NCBI GenBank assembly: GCA_964020085.1
Contig: OZ026607.1
Span: 19,827,606-19,891,605 of the forward strand
Reading direction: 5' to 3'
DNA from: Micromussa lordhowensis
Lineage: Eukaryota; Cnidaria; Anthozoa; Scleractinia; Lobophylliidae
DNA length: 64,000 nt
A model generated the notes under the pieces. It searched no databases, was not told where the DNA came from, and was given only the letters and a program-made list of their open reading frames with translations. Shown here piece by piece: positions 1 to 11,200 of the stretch. Within the stretch, counting starts at the first letter, position 1. Each line of letters opens with the position of its first letter. Both the position numbers and the translations under genes were made by a program.

Positions 1-93
1 GTTGCATTGACATATCCTTGTTTGACTGAATTAACTTATCTCCAGCATTTACACGATTCAGTGGAAGTTGATTCATTGTGCAATCAAAACAAG

Positions 94-1695
94 TCAAAGT
101 TTAGCAGTCATACTGTGATTCCGCGATCCCGGAAAGTTCTGCTTGATCGATTTTCTCTTTTGAGGGTATGACCCGTCACTCCTTGTTCTTTTTTTCACAA
201 CAGGAGTGGAAGCTTCTTCGTTTAAAATACTGTACCCATCTCTTGATTTCTCTACCTTGCCGTTTGCTATGTCCACCTCGCATTCAGTTTCCTGCGTGTC
301 CGCATCAGATGATTGACAAGAAAAAGTGTCTGTAAATTTGACGCCGCTGTTGGTGCTGTTTGACAATGAGCGCGATTTTTCCAGCGAATAATTGGTAAAA
401 TGCATCACGACTTGGTCGGGATATGCGGTTTTTTGAAAACCCACTAATTCAACAGATTCTGTCGAGCCATCCTTATAAGCGTCCCCATCCGTAATTGATC
501 TAAAGCGTCTACCGATGAGCTGTCCCATTGAAACCGAGGTGGTTTTAGTGTCTTCTTTCTTCTGTGATTCCTTGTTTTGTTTTTTCTTTTCGTCTCCTCC
601 TTTTGTCCCATGGAATCCTCCCTGTCTTCCCAAAATTTTCTGTGGTTCTTCCTCCCCGGGTCTGGACGGCGCGACGTTGCCGCCTCCGCGAGGCGTTTTC
701 GGCTTTCGCCTCATCGCCTTGAAGCTTAATCTGAACATTTCCTGGCAGCCGGCTCTGAACTTGGCGTTAAACAGCGCGTAAATAAACGGATTACAAATGC
801 TGTTGCACAGTCCTAAAGAATATGTGATCAGTCTCACATAGTCTACATGACTATCAGTCTGCTTGACTGTCCACTCGATCGCGCTGATGTAAATCAACAG
901 CGGCAACCAGGTCACAAGAAAAACAAAGATCACCGTTAGAAACATTTTCAGCACCTTCTTTCGGCTCCGGATGAATGCTTCCACGGGTCGCGAGTCTCCG
1001 AGCTGGCCGCTTTTTCTCCTCCAAACCGTCCGGTAGATTTTGCCGTACAAGATGATCAACGAAGCCAAAGGGATCAAGTAACCGAACAGGCCAAGAAACA
1101 TCACGTAGATTAAGCCAGAGAGTGTGGTGGCAGGGATGGTAGCGCAGTAGGTTAGGTTCGTGTAGGGATCCACCGGTGTCTCTTTCAACTCGGTCAGATA
1201 CAAGCTCGGAGCCACCGCAACAAGGGCGTAAATCCAAGCGGAAAGAATCAGCTTATTTGCCCTGCCATACGACATGATATTTAACGGGTGCACAACAGCC
1301 TGGTGTCGGTTCCATCCGATAGTGATTAGAAGGGTCATGGATGCTTCCGGTGACAGATACTGAAAGAATCTTGCGATCTTACATAAAGGTAAGCTGTAGC
1401 TATGAGAGGCGATATCGGTTTTGAAGTTGACCGAAAGAAATAACGGAATAGCGAGAACACTTACGATCAAGTCGCTAATGGCGAGATGAAGAATAAACCG
1501 GTTCATGACAGATCGCAGTTTCTTCGCTCGTAATATAACAGCAATGACCAGACCATTGCCGAGAAAACCCACCACCGCTGCGATGCTAAGACACAGAATG
1601 ATTCCAATCTTGAATGCTTTGTCGTGGATTTCGACATCGCCAGTTTCGTGACCGTCGTTTGTATCATTGCTTGAAACGGCCATCTCTTGGGACAC
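94..1695 (-). CDS. Class A (rhodopsin-like) G-protein-coupled receptor, peptide-receptor type
   Basis: A 533-residue intronless receptor of the plasma membrane. Seven hydrophobic segments are visible. Landmarks in order: GNGLVI in TM1, LAISDL (D2.50) in TM2, a TM3 cysteine (PLCKIARF) that should pair with the ECL2 cysteine (TYCATIP), TWLP in TM6 where CWxP is usual, and NPFIY (NPxxY) in TM7. The DRY motif at the end of TM3 reads NRH (GWNRHQAVVHPL), so the acidic residue is replaced. N-glycosylation sequons occur in the N-terminus (NDT) and in ECL2 (NLT). The cytoplasmic tail is long (about 200 residues), rich in Lys, Ser and Thr, and suited to phosphorylation. The start is the first ATG of the frame and leaves a short extracellular N-terminus. 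The ligand cannot be told; the overall look is of neuropeptide-type receptors. It is transcribed divergently from the RGS22-like gene. Confidence 0.92.
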   Translation of the reverse strand: MSQEMAVSSNDTNDGHETGDVEIHDKAFKIGIILCLSIAAVVGFLGNGLVIAVILRAKKLRSVMNRFILHLAISDLIVSVLAIPLFLSVNFKTDIASHSYSLPLCKIARFFQYLSPEASMTLLITIGWNRHQAVVHPLNIMSYGRANKLILSAWIYALVAVAPSLYLTELKETPVDPYTNLTYCATIPATTLSGLIYVMFLGLFGYLIPLASLIILYGKIYRTVWRRKSGQLGDSRPVEAFIRSRKKVLKMFLTVIFVFLVTWLPLLIYISAIEWTVKQTDSHVDYVRLITYSLGLCNSICNPFIYALFNAKFRAGCQEMFRLSFKAMRRKPKTPRGGGNVAPSRPGEEEPQKILGRQGGFHGTKGGDEKKKQNKESQKKEDTKTTSVSMGQLIGRRFRSITDGDAYKDGSTESVELVGFQKTAYPDQVVMHFTNYSLEKSRSLSNSTNSGVKFTDTFSCQSSDADTQETECEVDIANGKVEKSRDGYSILNEEASTPVVKKRTRSDGSYPQKRKSIKQNFPGSRNHSMTAKL

Positions 1696-1742
1696 TCGCT
1701 TGCCACCGGTTTACGGTTTTGTTTCACTTCCCTTGGGTCCAC

Positions 1743-4645
1743 GTGTATTTATTTGAAGACTGCGCAAATGTTCACGTTTTACCGCCGAGTGTTGAAATAT
1801 GAGTCTAAGGCTTAGATGACTTCGTCATGTACATAGCCAGATATAATTAATCCGCGTCCTATAGGTCACAGGTTCAAAACAGGCTCAAATAGAAGTGACG
1901 TGACGTTCAGGAAACTTCTCGACAAGAAAAGTAAATCGTTTGGACAAACCACGCACGATGTTGACTCTTTGGACTACTAAGGTGATGGCGATGACTTCAT
2001 AAGCGGCTCTCACATGCAAATATCAAATACATCGTAATTGCGGATATTCTCAGCCGGTATCGATTCAGTTCAATGAAGCCCGTGCCTTTTAAGCCCCCAG
2101 GGAAGCGTGGATCACAAAGGTTCAATAAATTGTTCAGAACGTCAGAACGAATTTACAAACAGTAACTGTTTTTCGGCCTGTCAGGAAACGCGCGCCGGTC
2201 AATGGTCAAGAGAGAGCGCCAAATGAACTGTGTGTCTTTAGCTTTCTGAACTGTTGAGGTTAGAAAATAGCTTGCAAATTTGTTTTAAGTCTGGCCCCTA
2301 ATCTCATTGGTCGTGATTGGGTAATTCGGAGCTAATGACTTGCAATTGTGAATAAAAAAATTTGCAACTCAAATAATTAACAAAGACCGAATTTTGGTGT
2401 TCTTATTATTGTTCTGTCAATGCACATCGTTTCGTGGTCGGGCAAGTAGCCATTCACCAAATCGTCGGAAGATCATCAATTGTCGGGTTGACCTCTAACT
2501 AAACGAAGTTAAAATGCCCGAAAATGATCAAAAGTAAAATTAATGGCTTCAAAACAGGATAGCTATTCTTAGAATCAGCAGGTGTTATACGCCAAATCCA
2601 TTTAATATGTAAACAGTTCATGCTAGTTCCATCGAGGCCAAATGTGTTCCCATGATATTTTAGCGTGACTAAGAATTCAACTGACGTCGTTAGTGTTTCA
2701 AAAAAGAGAAACTTGTATCACGTACAACGGATGGAAATAGAAACTTCTTAATCCCTTAGACACGAAATTAATTTACTCGGGAAAAGAAAAAACGCACCAT
2801 AAGACTAAAATCTCGAAGAGCTGCTTTGTTTTGAGAAGTTTGCCAAATGCGATTTAATTTATGAAATATCATTCAATTTCCTATTTTAAGTAATTGATAG
2901 ACGGGCCTCCATTATATTGCCGTTTGATGCTTGCTAAAACATACTTGACGTTGTCGTTCCGTATTAACTCTACGGTCCTTGAACTAAAAAGAGAAAACGG
3001 ATGCTACACGGAAAACAATTATTTGCGTCACGATAGCGAAACTTACGAGTTTAACCTTTGCGTGTTGGAAGCGGTCGAGAAGTTGGAAGTAAAGGAAAAA
3101 ACGCTTTCATGCTTAGAGATTAGAGATTTTATTTTTGGTCAAAATAACAGCCCAGCAAGAGCTCTTGTACATCGTTTCCCATAGACATTACTGGAATTAC
3201 ATTATGTACACCCTTCAAGTTCCTGTTATTTTCGTTATATAGCGGGAGAGGAAGCAAGGCCTGAAAAGATGTGTTTGTACATGAAAAAAAGACCGAATAA
3301 CCCGATGTCAATCAATATTAAACTTCTGTGAAAATTTGCCAGCAAATTGTAAACTTGAAACGTCCGCTGAGAAATTCACAAACAATTACACGGTGAGCGT
3401 TAATTTGGAACTGCACCTGTTTGCACTCGCAGTGATGTCGAGGCTCTCCTCTCTCGTAAGCGACCAGTTCTAGCTGGGATCATCGCTAGTTTTCTGTGAC
3501 AACCCGTTTGAATGTCTCTCAAAGCTCTAAGAAGAGCCTGGGTTCAGTAGCCTAACACTTAAAGGAGCCGAGTCACTGCATTTTGAGTTATTTTGGCCAA
3601 GTACAGAATTACCTTTAAATTGAAGGTTACTGATACAGCCGGAGAGCTGGAGCCTGGACAGGCTACCCTGTCCTCTGCCGCAGTGGATGCTGCCTCTGCC
3701 TAGCTGGTTCTTAGTCCTTTCTGCTTGAGCTCCCTTTCCACTTGCCTTCTGTTGGTCTCATGAGGAAATACTTAGATAACGATGAGTCCAACCAGAGTGA
3801 GACCAGCTTAGACATTTCGTGTCTTTTTATATAAATAACAAAGATTGAGACCAGGTTAGCTGCAGACTGTATGTATGGCTAACACGTCTCCCGTTTGCTT
3901 GTAGTTAGTTCCACTCATGTTTTCTTGCGGTTAACTCCACTCGGACTTGCTTGCGGTTAGCGTTCATTTTGTGGTTTGGGTGACACTGTATTAGATATTG
4001 ATATACATATTTAGGGTTGCAGTATGTGTAGTTAAAATATTCTGTTTCTTGCAACAGGCGCTCCGATTGTGCAGAGGGTGAGTAAGTGCATCTCGGGTTC
4101 GACTCCCGTTGTCCGCACACTAAAATTCTTTCTTCTTCTTTTATTTGAATTAAAACCAGTAATGGTCGAGTAAACTTCATGTAAAAATAAGTAGGTGTGC
4201 AAATTGGTTGGACTCACTGAAATTTAAAGTTCTAAGCCATGTGAGAGCATTTTGTGGATATGAGTGGTGATGCGGCCTTTCCCGCAAGGACGTGACTAAG
4301 GGGTGTCCAAGCCACGACAATCTCTTTCTTGCCGCTTACTTGTCTCCATTCCACTCTTCGTCCAATCTCCTCAATTGTCTCCCGCCTTGGCCAGTAGATC
4401 TTCAATATCCGACTAATGCTATACAGAATATTTCACAACAGGAAGAAGGTGTAAAATCTTAGCCGCCTAAATGTTAAAGATTTTATCAGGAGCCCTTGTT
4501 TGATAAGGTTTGCGTGGACGGAAAACACGTCACTGTCGCACCCGCAATCAGATTTCATTTTACACGTACAACTTGATAAACCGCGCTGCTCGGCGTTCAC
4601 ATGCACTGTAATTCCTGCACGCATCTTGAGATGATGTTTAGCAAT
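1743..4645. other. Spacer without recognised gene
   Basis: This is AT-rich sequence upstream of the GPCR. It has short open frames in both strands but none with recognisable protein character, and no clear terminal-inverted-repeat element. Promoter elements of the GPCR should lie near its right-hand start (above 1695), but I see no convincing TATA or initiator motif. Confidence 0.5.
4049..4119 (+). pseudogene. tRNA-like 3' half (possible SINE or tRNA relic)
   Basis: The stretch ends in a good B-box (GGTTCGACTCC) followed by a strand ending TTGTCCGCAC, as in the T-arm and acceptor 3' strand of a tRNA. The 5' half has no convincing A-box or matching acceptor strand. I read it as a decayed tRNA-derived repeat head, not a working tRNA. 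Confidence 0.3.
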
Positions 4646-4649
4646 AATA

Positions 4650-5083
4650 CAGTGGAACCTGTATTAAGTGGACACCAGCTTGAGTTCCGAAATTTTCTTT
4701 CCACATTTACTGTAAAATAAACCTGCGTTCAGCGAACACCTCTGTTAAGCGGACGCGGACACCAATATAAAGCCATTTTGTTGCACAAAACCTGCAATAA
4801 GCGGACACTTCAAGGGCTTTTTACTTCTAAACGTTCAGCTCAGAAACCGTTAACATTGTTCAGTGATGTCGTCGTTTTAAAGCTAAGTAGATTATTCCAG
4901 ATTGATGCATTGACTGTCTGGACATTATGCTAAGAGCAGTCTTTGACATTACACTGTGTTACACTGTGTTACAAAAGGGTTAATAATTAACTGTTCTTCC
5001 TGAACCTGTTTAGAGCGGACACCCTTTATTAAGCGGACACTAGTGAGGGTCCCAACGGTGTCCGCTTAATACAGGTTTCACTG
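4650..5083. mobile_element. Pogo/Tc1-mariner-type MITE with TA target duplication
   Basis: A 434 bp element whose ends form an inverted repeat of about 27 bp with two mismatches (CAGTGGAACCTGTATTAAG / CAGTGAAACCTGTATTAAG). It is bounded on both sides by TA, the target duplication of the Tc1/mariner group, and CAGT-starting ends with this layout are typical of pogo/Tigger relatives. The inside repeats a short word (AAGCGGACAC) several times in both orientations. No transposase frame is present, so it must move with enzyme from elsewhere. Confidence 0.75.
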
Positions 5084-5317
5084 TATTGTATTTGTAAGTA
5101 ATTAAAAACGTGACCGTCACTATTTATTGACGGAAATCAATCCCCATTATTTGATAACTGTATATTTTTACTACAAATCCCGTAATTAGATAACTGTAGA
5201 TATTTTACCTATCACTTTTATAGTTTTTAGTTTGTTAATTTTTCCCTAATTGGTGTCCCCAAATTAGTAAGGGATTCTTTTTCCCTAGCTAGATGGCCTC
5301 TGACACTTCAATAAAGT

Positions 5318-5344
5318 TTCTATCTATCTATTTATCTATCTATT
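5318..5344. repeat. (TCTA)n microsatellite
   Basis: About six tandem TCTA tetranucleotides with one interruption. Confidence 0.8.
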
Positions 5345-5488
5345 ATTTCAAGTGACAAGTTATGCCTGTTGTCACGGTACAGCAGACATAATAAAATGTT
5401 CTTGTTATTACTGTTTGTCTGTTTGACGTTACTCTTTCTCATAAATCAGAAAATTGAAACTCTATTGGGGATATTTTGTAAACTTTGA

Positions 5489-5549
5489 TACCCTGCGAGC
5501 AGAGTCTCCTTCGATCTTCCTAGAGGAAGGAGACTCTGCTCGCAGGGTA
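5489..5549. mobile_element. 61 bp perfect hairpin element with 9 bp target duplication
   Basis: Two 23 bp arms (5489-5511 and 5527-5549, beginning TACCCTGCGAGCAGAG) are exact reverse complements around a 15 nt loop. The hairpin is flanked on both sides by the same 9 bp word AAACTTTGA (5480-5488, 5550-5558). This is the mark of transposition; 9 bp duplications are usual for Mutator-like transposases. It is among the smallest MITE copies one could expect. Confidence 0.7.
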
Positions 5550-5684
5550 AAACTTTGATTGTGTGATGTTAATTTTAAAACTGAGAAAGCAAAAACATTT
5601 CAATAGCGATCAATAAGTCGACGAAAATCAATAGAAGTTTTGGGCAGTTTTGACGAAACTGTTGACCTTTCTACAGTCCAAGTG

Positions 5685-5906
5685 CAGGGCTCGAAAAAGA
5701 AATTGAACTCCAGTTTGCCCTTGGGACAAGTTGTTCTCAAATATTGCTTGTCCTGAGCAAGTCGTAGTTTGCTCTTTTAATGATTTAGATGGCATACAAC
5801 TTACCTGATCTCTTGCCCATTGGGCAAGTGGGAATGAAAAGTGACTTGCCCAGAAGGAAAATTCACTTGTCCTGGACAATTGGACGGCACTTTTTTTCGA
5901 GCCCTG
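5685..5906. mobile_element. Short MITE with CAGGG-type ends (hAT-like?)
   Basis: A 222 bp element with 14 bp terminal inverted repeats (CAGGGCTCGAAAAA) and a repeated flank CAAGTG on both sides. CAGGG-starting ends suggest hAT, but the flank repeat is 6 bp where hAT makes 8, so the superfamily is uncertain. The inside contains several copies of a GACTTGCCC / TTGTCC-type word in both orientations. There is no coding capacity. Confidence 0.6.
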
Positions 5907-6159
5907 CAAGTGTTAGGAGGAGTTCCTCCATATGAGGTACACATTATGTAACATCTCCGTAAATACTGATTATTGAGATTGAGCAATTTTGTTCTTAGGC
6001 CCGGTTCAGACGCCGTACTTCACATGAGCCGAATCGAATTCAATGAATTAAGTTCATGTGAAGTACGGCGTCTGAATCAATTCGAAACGGCTAATATAAT
6101 TTGGATCGGCTCAGCCGTTCTTCACGCCTGACTCAGCCGGGAATAACAGCTGTGGACCC

Positions 6160-6362
6160 GGTGTGCGACACTTGCAGACTGCAGACTGCAGACTACACAC
6201 TACATTTAGGTCTAAATAGCACTCTGGTTAGCCTGAATAGCACTCAGGTTAGCCTGAATAGCACTCAGGTTAGCCTGTTTACGGTTAGCTATTGGTAATG
6301 GAAATGGAATACAATTTTTAGTGAAAAAGTCTACAGTCTGCAGTCTGCAAGTGTCGCACACC
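6160..6362. mobile_element. Nested Mutator-like MITE
   Basis: This 203 bp element lies inside the Harbinger-like element. Its ends are 28 bp inverted repeats beginning GGTGTGCGACACTTGCAG, flanked by the 10 bp repeat GCTGTGGACC (6149-6158 and 6363-6372). A long duplication of this kind is typical of Mutator-like transposition. The core is a three-copy 21 bp tandem repeat. Confidence 0.65.
6215..6277. repeat. 21 bp tandem repeat, three units
   Basis: The unit begins AATAGCACTCAGGTTAGC and is repeated three times, with only a single base difference in the first unit. It sits in the middle of the nested MITE. Confidence 0.85.
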
Positions 6363-6824
6363 GCTGTGGACCGGCTTTTGATTCAGACGCCGTACTTCAC
6401 AAGAGCCGAATCAAATGCATAAATTAATTTAATGTAGTTTTAATGAATTTTGAAGACCTGAGTAGGCGCAGAAGTGTAAGTTGTGTGTCAGCGTATCTTA
6501 AGGGCGGAGAAGAAGCCGATATGTGGAGTTTGTGTTTTCGAGTTTTCGTGTGTAAACTTGTTGCCACCTTAGTAAACAGCAACAAAATTAATGTGCGTTC
6601 ATCATAGTTTTTGTGCTTGTGTTTGAATTACGTGTGAACATTGCATTTGAGAATTAACCTGAATATTGCAATTGGGCTTTTTGTCCAAGCTGTGTTGTAT
6701 TTCAAGGAATACGAAAAGGTTGGAAATTGAAATTGTATTGTAAAGTTAAGATCATGTGACGTACGACATCTGAACCAATTTATCAGGAATTGAGATCGGC
6801 GTCTGAATCAATTCAGCCGGTCTA

Positions 6825-7339
6825 AATAGGCCTTATCACGGTTTCCGACGCCATTTTGACGGGTAGGCAAAGCGGTCAGAAATTACAGTGTTTGTATGGG
6901 AATCCGATGGCAAAGAACTTTTTCCAAAATCGAATTTTACGCAATTTGTGAATCGCAATGTTAAAATATCAGGTGGAAGATTGTATTCACCAAGTTTGAA
7001 GGTTGTAGATTAACTAGAAGACGCTCAGTTAATTTTTATAATTTAGCATACATTTGTCTGTAATTTTTTTTTCGGCGCCGCCGCGTCTTCCCAGCCAAAT
7101 TTACAGACAAATGTATGGAAAATTATAAAAATTAACTGAGCGTCTTCTAGTTAAACTACAACCTTCAAACTTGGTGAATACAATCTTCCACCTGATATTT
7201 TAACATTGCGATTCACAATTTGTGTAAAATTCGATTTTGGAAAAAGTTCTTTGCCATCGGATTCCCATACAAACACTGTAATTTCTGACCGCTTTGCCTA
7301 CCCGTCAAAATGGCGTCGGAAACCGTGATAAGGCCTATT
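6825..7339. mobile_element. Large foldback (palindromic) element
   Basis: Two arms of about 240 bp (6825-7065 and 7098-7339) are near-perfect reverse complements, with a short GC-rich spacer (CGGCGCCGCCGCG). The outer ends read AATAGGCCTTATCACGG. Each arm carries a CGCCATTTTGAC motif near its end. It sits inside the Harbinger-like element and would form a very long hairpin. Confidence 0.75.
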
Positions 7340-7577
7340 AATTTGGGTCGGCCTAAATTCGATTCGGCTCATGTGAAGTACGGCGTCTGAACCGGGCCTT
7401 AGCCTCTCCTCCCTCTCCTTCCCCGCAAGCTACTCAAGGAAAAATTCACATTTCAAGCGGCTACCACTTTCATCACGTACAAAATCCGTTACCGATGTTA
7501 TTTCACGTTCTGTGTCACGCCACTGCTTTGGCCCTAATCAGGCGTCACACAATTTTATACCCTTCTACGAAAATCAA

Positions 7578-7924
7578 GGGCCTGTTTACAAGGAGGGAGG
7601 GTTACCCCAGCAAACGGGTTAACCCTAGCTGAAGGGTAAAAGATAGCCCGGGTTTACAAGCAAAATTCCCTACAACCTGGCCTGGGACAATTTAATGCGT
7701 GGTCACACTCAAAGGGTCTGGAAACAATTAGAAAGTTAACCTAACCCTACCTGGAGTGTTTACAAGGGAAAAAATTAACCCGCCTGCCAGGGTAACCCTA
7801 GCATGCAGATAGGGTAACCCGCCTACCCGAGTAACCCTAGCTGCGTTGTAAACACGACGAAGAGGAAATGTGCGAGTGCTAGAGTAGCCCGCTTCTCTCC
7901 CCTTTAGTACTTGCAAACAGGCCC
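7578..7924. mobile_element. MITE with GGGCCTGTTT ends
   Basis: Ends GGGCCTGTTTACAAG and GGGCCTGTTTGCAAG form an inverted repeat. The flanks CAA/TAA are compatible with a diverged TWA duplication, so it is possibly Harbinger-like. The inside is rich in GGGTTAACCCTAG-type words in both orientations. No ORF of note is present. Confidence 0.55.
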
Positions 7925-8276
7925 TAAATCCAGCAAAAAACTGACCTGCGATCAAGCGGTTTTTTTTTCTTCCCCATGATGAGATGTAGGGAGGGAGGGT
8001 TATGATCAGTTAGCAACGAGCGTACTTTCAAGACACAAAGATAAGGTTAATTATTGATGGTAGTTTTATAAATCAACTCAAGCGTTTAATTATTCCTTGC
8101 GGCAAGACAATCAAGCTTCCTGTCACCTTGACAACTTAACCTTTCCCACAAATGCATAGTGTCGGACTCGCGTGGACAGCGTCTGAACTAAGAACTGGTC
8201 GAGAACGATTGCTTGAATCTCATGGAGTATGAGAGAGATCTTACACTGGAGCATCACAGCAAACAGAGAATAAATC

Positions 8277-11200
8277 ATGAAAGGTGGGTTCGTACGTGTC
8301 GAACTGCAGGCAGGCGGGTGGTTAAAGATCGAGCTTATCGCGTAACAAATCTAACTTCACGGAATCTATCGTGATTTTGTGGCTCAGAAGTGTTTTTGTT
8401 GAATTGCCATAACTTGGCGTGCCACTTCGGTGAACCACTGATAGAATACTAAGATTTTAAGCGATCTGTGGCTATATTCATTGATATACTAATAGCTATT
8501 ATAATACTGGTAGACAATCTATCACTAGTGTGTATTTACATAAACACACTGTGCTCTTGCGTCAAGCTAGAAATTTAATTAGCAATAATGTCGATATCAT
8601 TTTGATCTTGGGTTTTCATTATTTTAATTAGATATCAACCGTTTGATATTTCCCCCTAAAAGCTAGGATATTATTTAGAATTTTTTTCGGACTCGGTCAA
8701 AAATATGGCCAGTGAGTGTCGTCGAATGACCATGGGCCTTAAAATGCACACAAGTTTATATCTACTAGAAATAATATATGAAGTGAAGTCTTTGTTTATA
8801 TTGTTCTTCGACGTTGATTCCTCGTGAAAAGAAGCAAGGTGTTATACATAGATAGATAGATTTGATAGAAAGGCTAAGAGTCTTTCTTTGAGAAATACCA
8901 TTGCTATGTGATATTTCCTTGATTCCTGATATCATCGTTTCCTTTCGCCGCATGTACATTTTTTTTATTTTACATAAAACGTTTGATAGACAGATACAAC
9001 AAAGGACAGGGGATGTAGAGGTTAGATGCTTCACCACCTTCTTGATACAAGCTCGCCGAGTTCTGATCACTGAAATAGTGGTAGTCAGATATGCTGCCAA
9101 ATGATTTTCTTTCTCAAACCTGACACCTATCACATATGTAGCAGTCTTGTCTCTTCGCAGCCGGTTGTGGAGGAGACTAGAAGCAGTCTGACACAACTAC
9201 ATCCACGTATCTAACAAATGAATTTCACAGTCATATCACATTTGTTGATCATTATTGTGACACAAGTCCCTTGAGCAAAATAATGGTCTTTTTGAACAAC
9301 AGTAGAAAATAAACAGGAAGCTCCATCTGACGAACATTTGCAGCACCTGGCCATAGAGCTATATACAATAATTTATTGAGATCCACTGAATTACAAAACT
9401 GCTGAATATCACAGCATTTTTTCTAACTCAAATTTGGCATTTTGGTCCTAAGTGTGAACCCTGGCTGAGTCAATAAACGTGTTGTATTCCTTGGGAAAGG
9501 CACTTCAGTCACAGATTGCCTTTCCCTACTCATGACGTGGGAGGGCCATTGTGGATAGAAGCCCTTCCTAGGGGGCGGTAATATTGCTTGTAGCTTCATG
9601 CTAATGAAACCAGAGATATGCACCTGTTGGATGTCATGAGCTACTATAGCACCCTGGGGACGTTTTTTTGCGGGGGGGGGGGGGGGGGAGGTGCAGCTTG
9701 AACCTAATAAAACCTGTGCCTTATTTCAGACCAAAATCTGTGATTTTCCCTATGCTATTTTAGACCTGAGCCAAAAATCGATACCCTATTTCAGGCCTCT
9801 AAAGTTAGTACAAGACTCTAATATATGGCCGCAGCTAACTGACCAGAAATTGGCTTCCATGTATGTAAGCATTATTATAATATTAGAAGGGCTACAAATT
9901 TGCCAATGTTGATGCAGAAAAAAATAGTTCCTTGTAAAGAAAATACCTGACACCAAGCCACAGTGAAAAACATACCCAATTTCAGACCAAAAACTGCTCA
10001 AAAACTATACATTTTGGGAGTGCACATACCCATACATGGGACGTGTTTGGCCTCATGGTTAGTGCGCTTGACTCTGGAGTGAGTGGTCTGGGTTCAAGCC
10101 CTGGCAGGGGACATTGTATTGTAGTGATGTAAGTATATATGAAATAATTCATATATTTGAACTGCGGTCATATATGAAAGTGAAGAATGATCCTCGCAGT
10201 GAATTTTCCAATTTAAGCAACTGGAAAGAAGAAGCCTGAAAAAAAAAAAAAATCAGGGCTTCAACAAATCCCGTTGAAGCCCTGATTTTGTTTTCAGGTT
10301 TCTTCTTTCCAGTTGCTTAAATTGGAAAATTCACTGCGAGGATTATTCTTCACTTTCATATATGACCACAGTTCAAATATATGAATTATTTCATATATAC
10401 TTACATCATTTCACTCCTCACGGGAAGATATGAGCTCAACAAATTGACCTCGCTCCCAATGTGTGGCTTCATAGCTCAGTTGGTAGAGCATCGCACCGGT
10501 ATCGCGGAGGTCACGGATCCCGTTGAAGCCCTGATTTTTTTCAGGCTTCTTCTTTCCAGTTGCTTAAATTGGAAAATTCACTGCGAGGATCATTCTTCAC
10601 TTTCATTGTATTGTAGTCTTGGGCAAGACACTTCACTCTTACGGTCCCTCTCTCCACCCAGGTGTATAAATGGGTAGCGGCAAATTTAATGCTGGGGGCA
10701 ACCCTGCAATGGACTAGCATCCCATTCAGGGGGATTAGAAATACTCCTGTTGCTTCGTGCTACTGAACCGGGATAAGCTCCAGCCTGATGAGCCACTTGG
10801 CTTGTATGCAGACTTAACCTATCTATACTTTTATATAGCCCAGGTAAGGGAGTACACCCTTCCCTCCAGGTATAGTACTTGAAAGCAGACTGAATCGTTT
10901 TAATTCTAAGTTGCCATTTGGCATGAAGAGGATGACTCAAGTGAGTAACTGTATTAGTTGTACAATGTAAGTTGTCTTTTGATTGAACTTAACATTGTGT
11001 TTACCTTGAATTCTTTGCAGGGCTTAAAATTACTGATGAAACCCTTGAAGATAGACTGGCCTATGATGAAATTTTTGTGGAGTACTTCAATGCCTTTTTG
11101 GCTCTACCAGTGAGTCGCTAATAAACAGATGTGGATAAATAAACTTGAACTAGAACCAGTGCACTTAATATTAAGTCAACCATAATTCCATTTAGTAAGT

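Larger units (their letters stand above)
5998..7398. mobile_element. Harbinger-like non-autonomous DNA transposon
   Basis: A 1.4 kb element with matching 43 bp terminal inverted repeats beginning GGCCCGGTTCAGACGCCG and a TTA duplication on both sides (5995-5997, 7399-7401). GG-starting ends plus a TWA target duplication are the hallmark of PIF/Harbinger. Parts of the terminal sequence recur inside it in both orientations (about 6053, 6383, 6751 and 6788). Two other inverted-repeat elements lie within it (6160-6362 and 6825-7339). No transposase ORF remains. Confidence 0.75.
10041..10820 (+). mobile_element. tRNA-derived SINE, split by a later insertion
   Basis: The head has an A-box (TGGTTAGTGCGC) and B-box (GGGTTCAAGCCC). 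The body is the conserved central stretch shared with the other copies here (GGGCAAGACAC, CCACCCAGGTGTATAAATGG). The copy is interrupted at 10136-10603 by another repeat, whose insertion duplicated CATTGTATTGTAGT (14 bp) of this SINE. The same family recurs at 11242, 28911 and 32833, always in the gene's sense. Confidence 0.8.

Noticed and set aside
515..1237. Open frames opposite and within the GPCR coding region
   Set aside because: They are shadows of the receptor ORF in other frames and have no protein character.
2894..3184. A 96-codon plus frame in the spacer upstream of RGS22
   Set aside because: No family resemblance, no second exon and no obvious promoter context; similar lengths occur by chance in this window.
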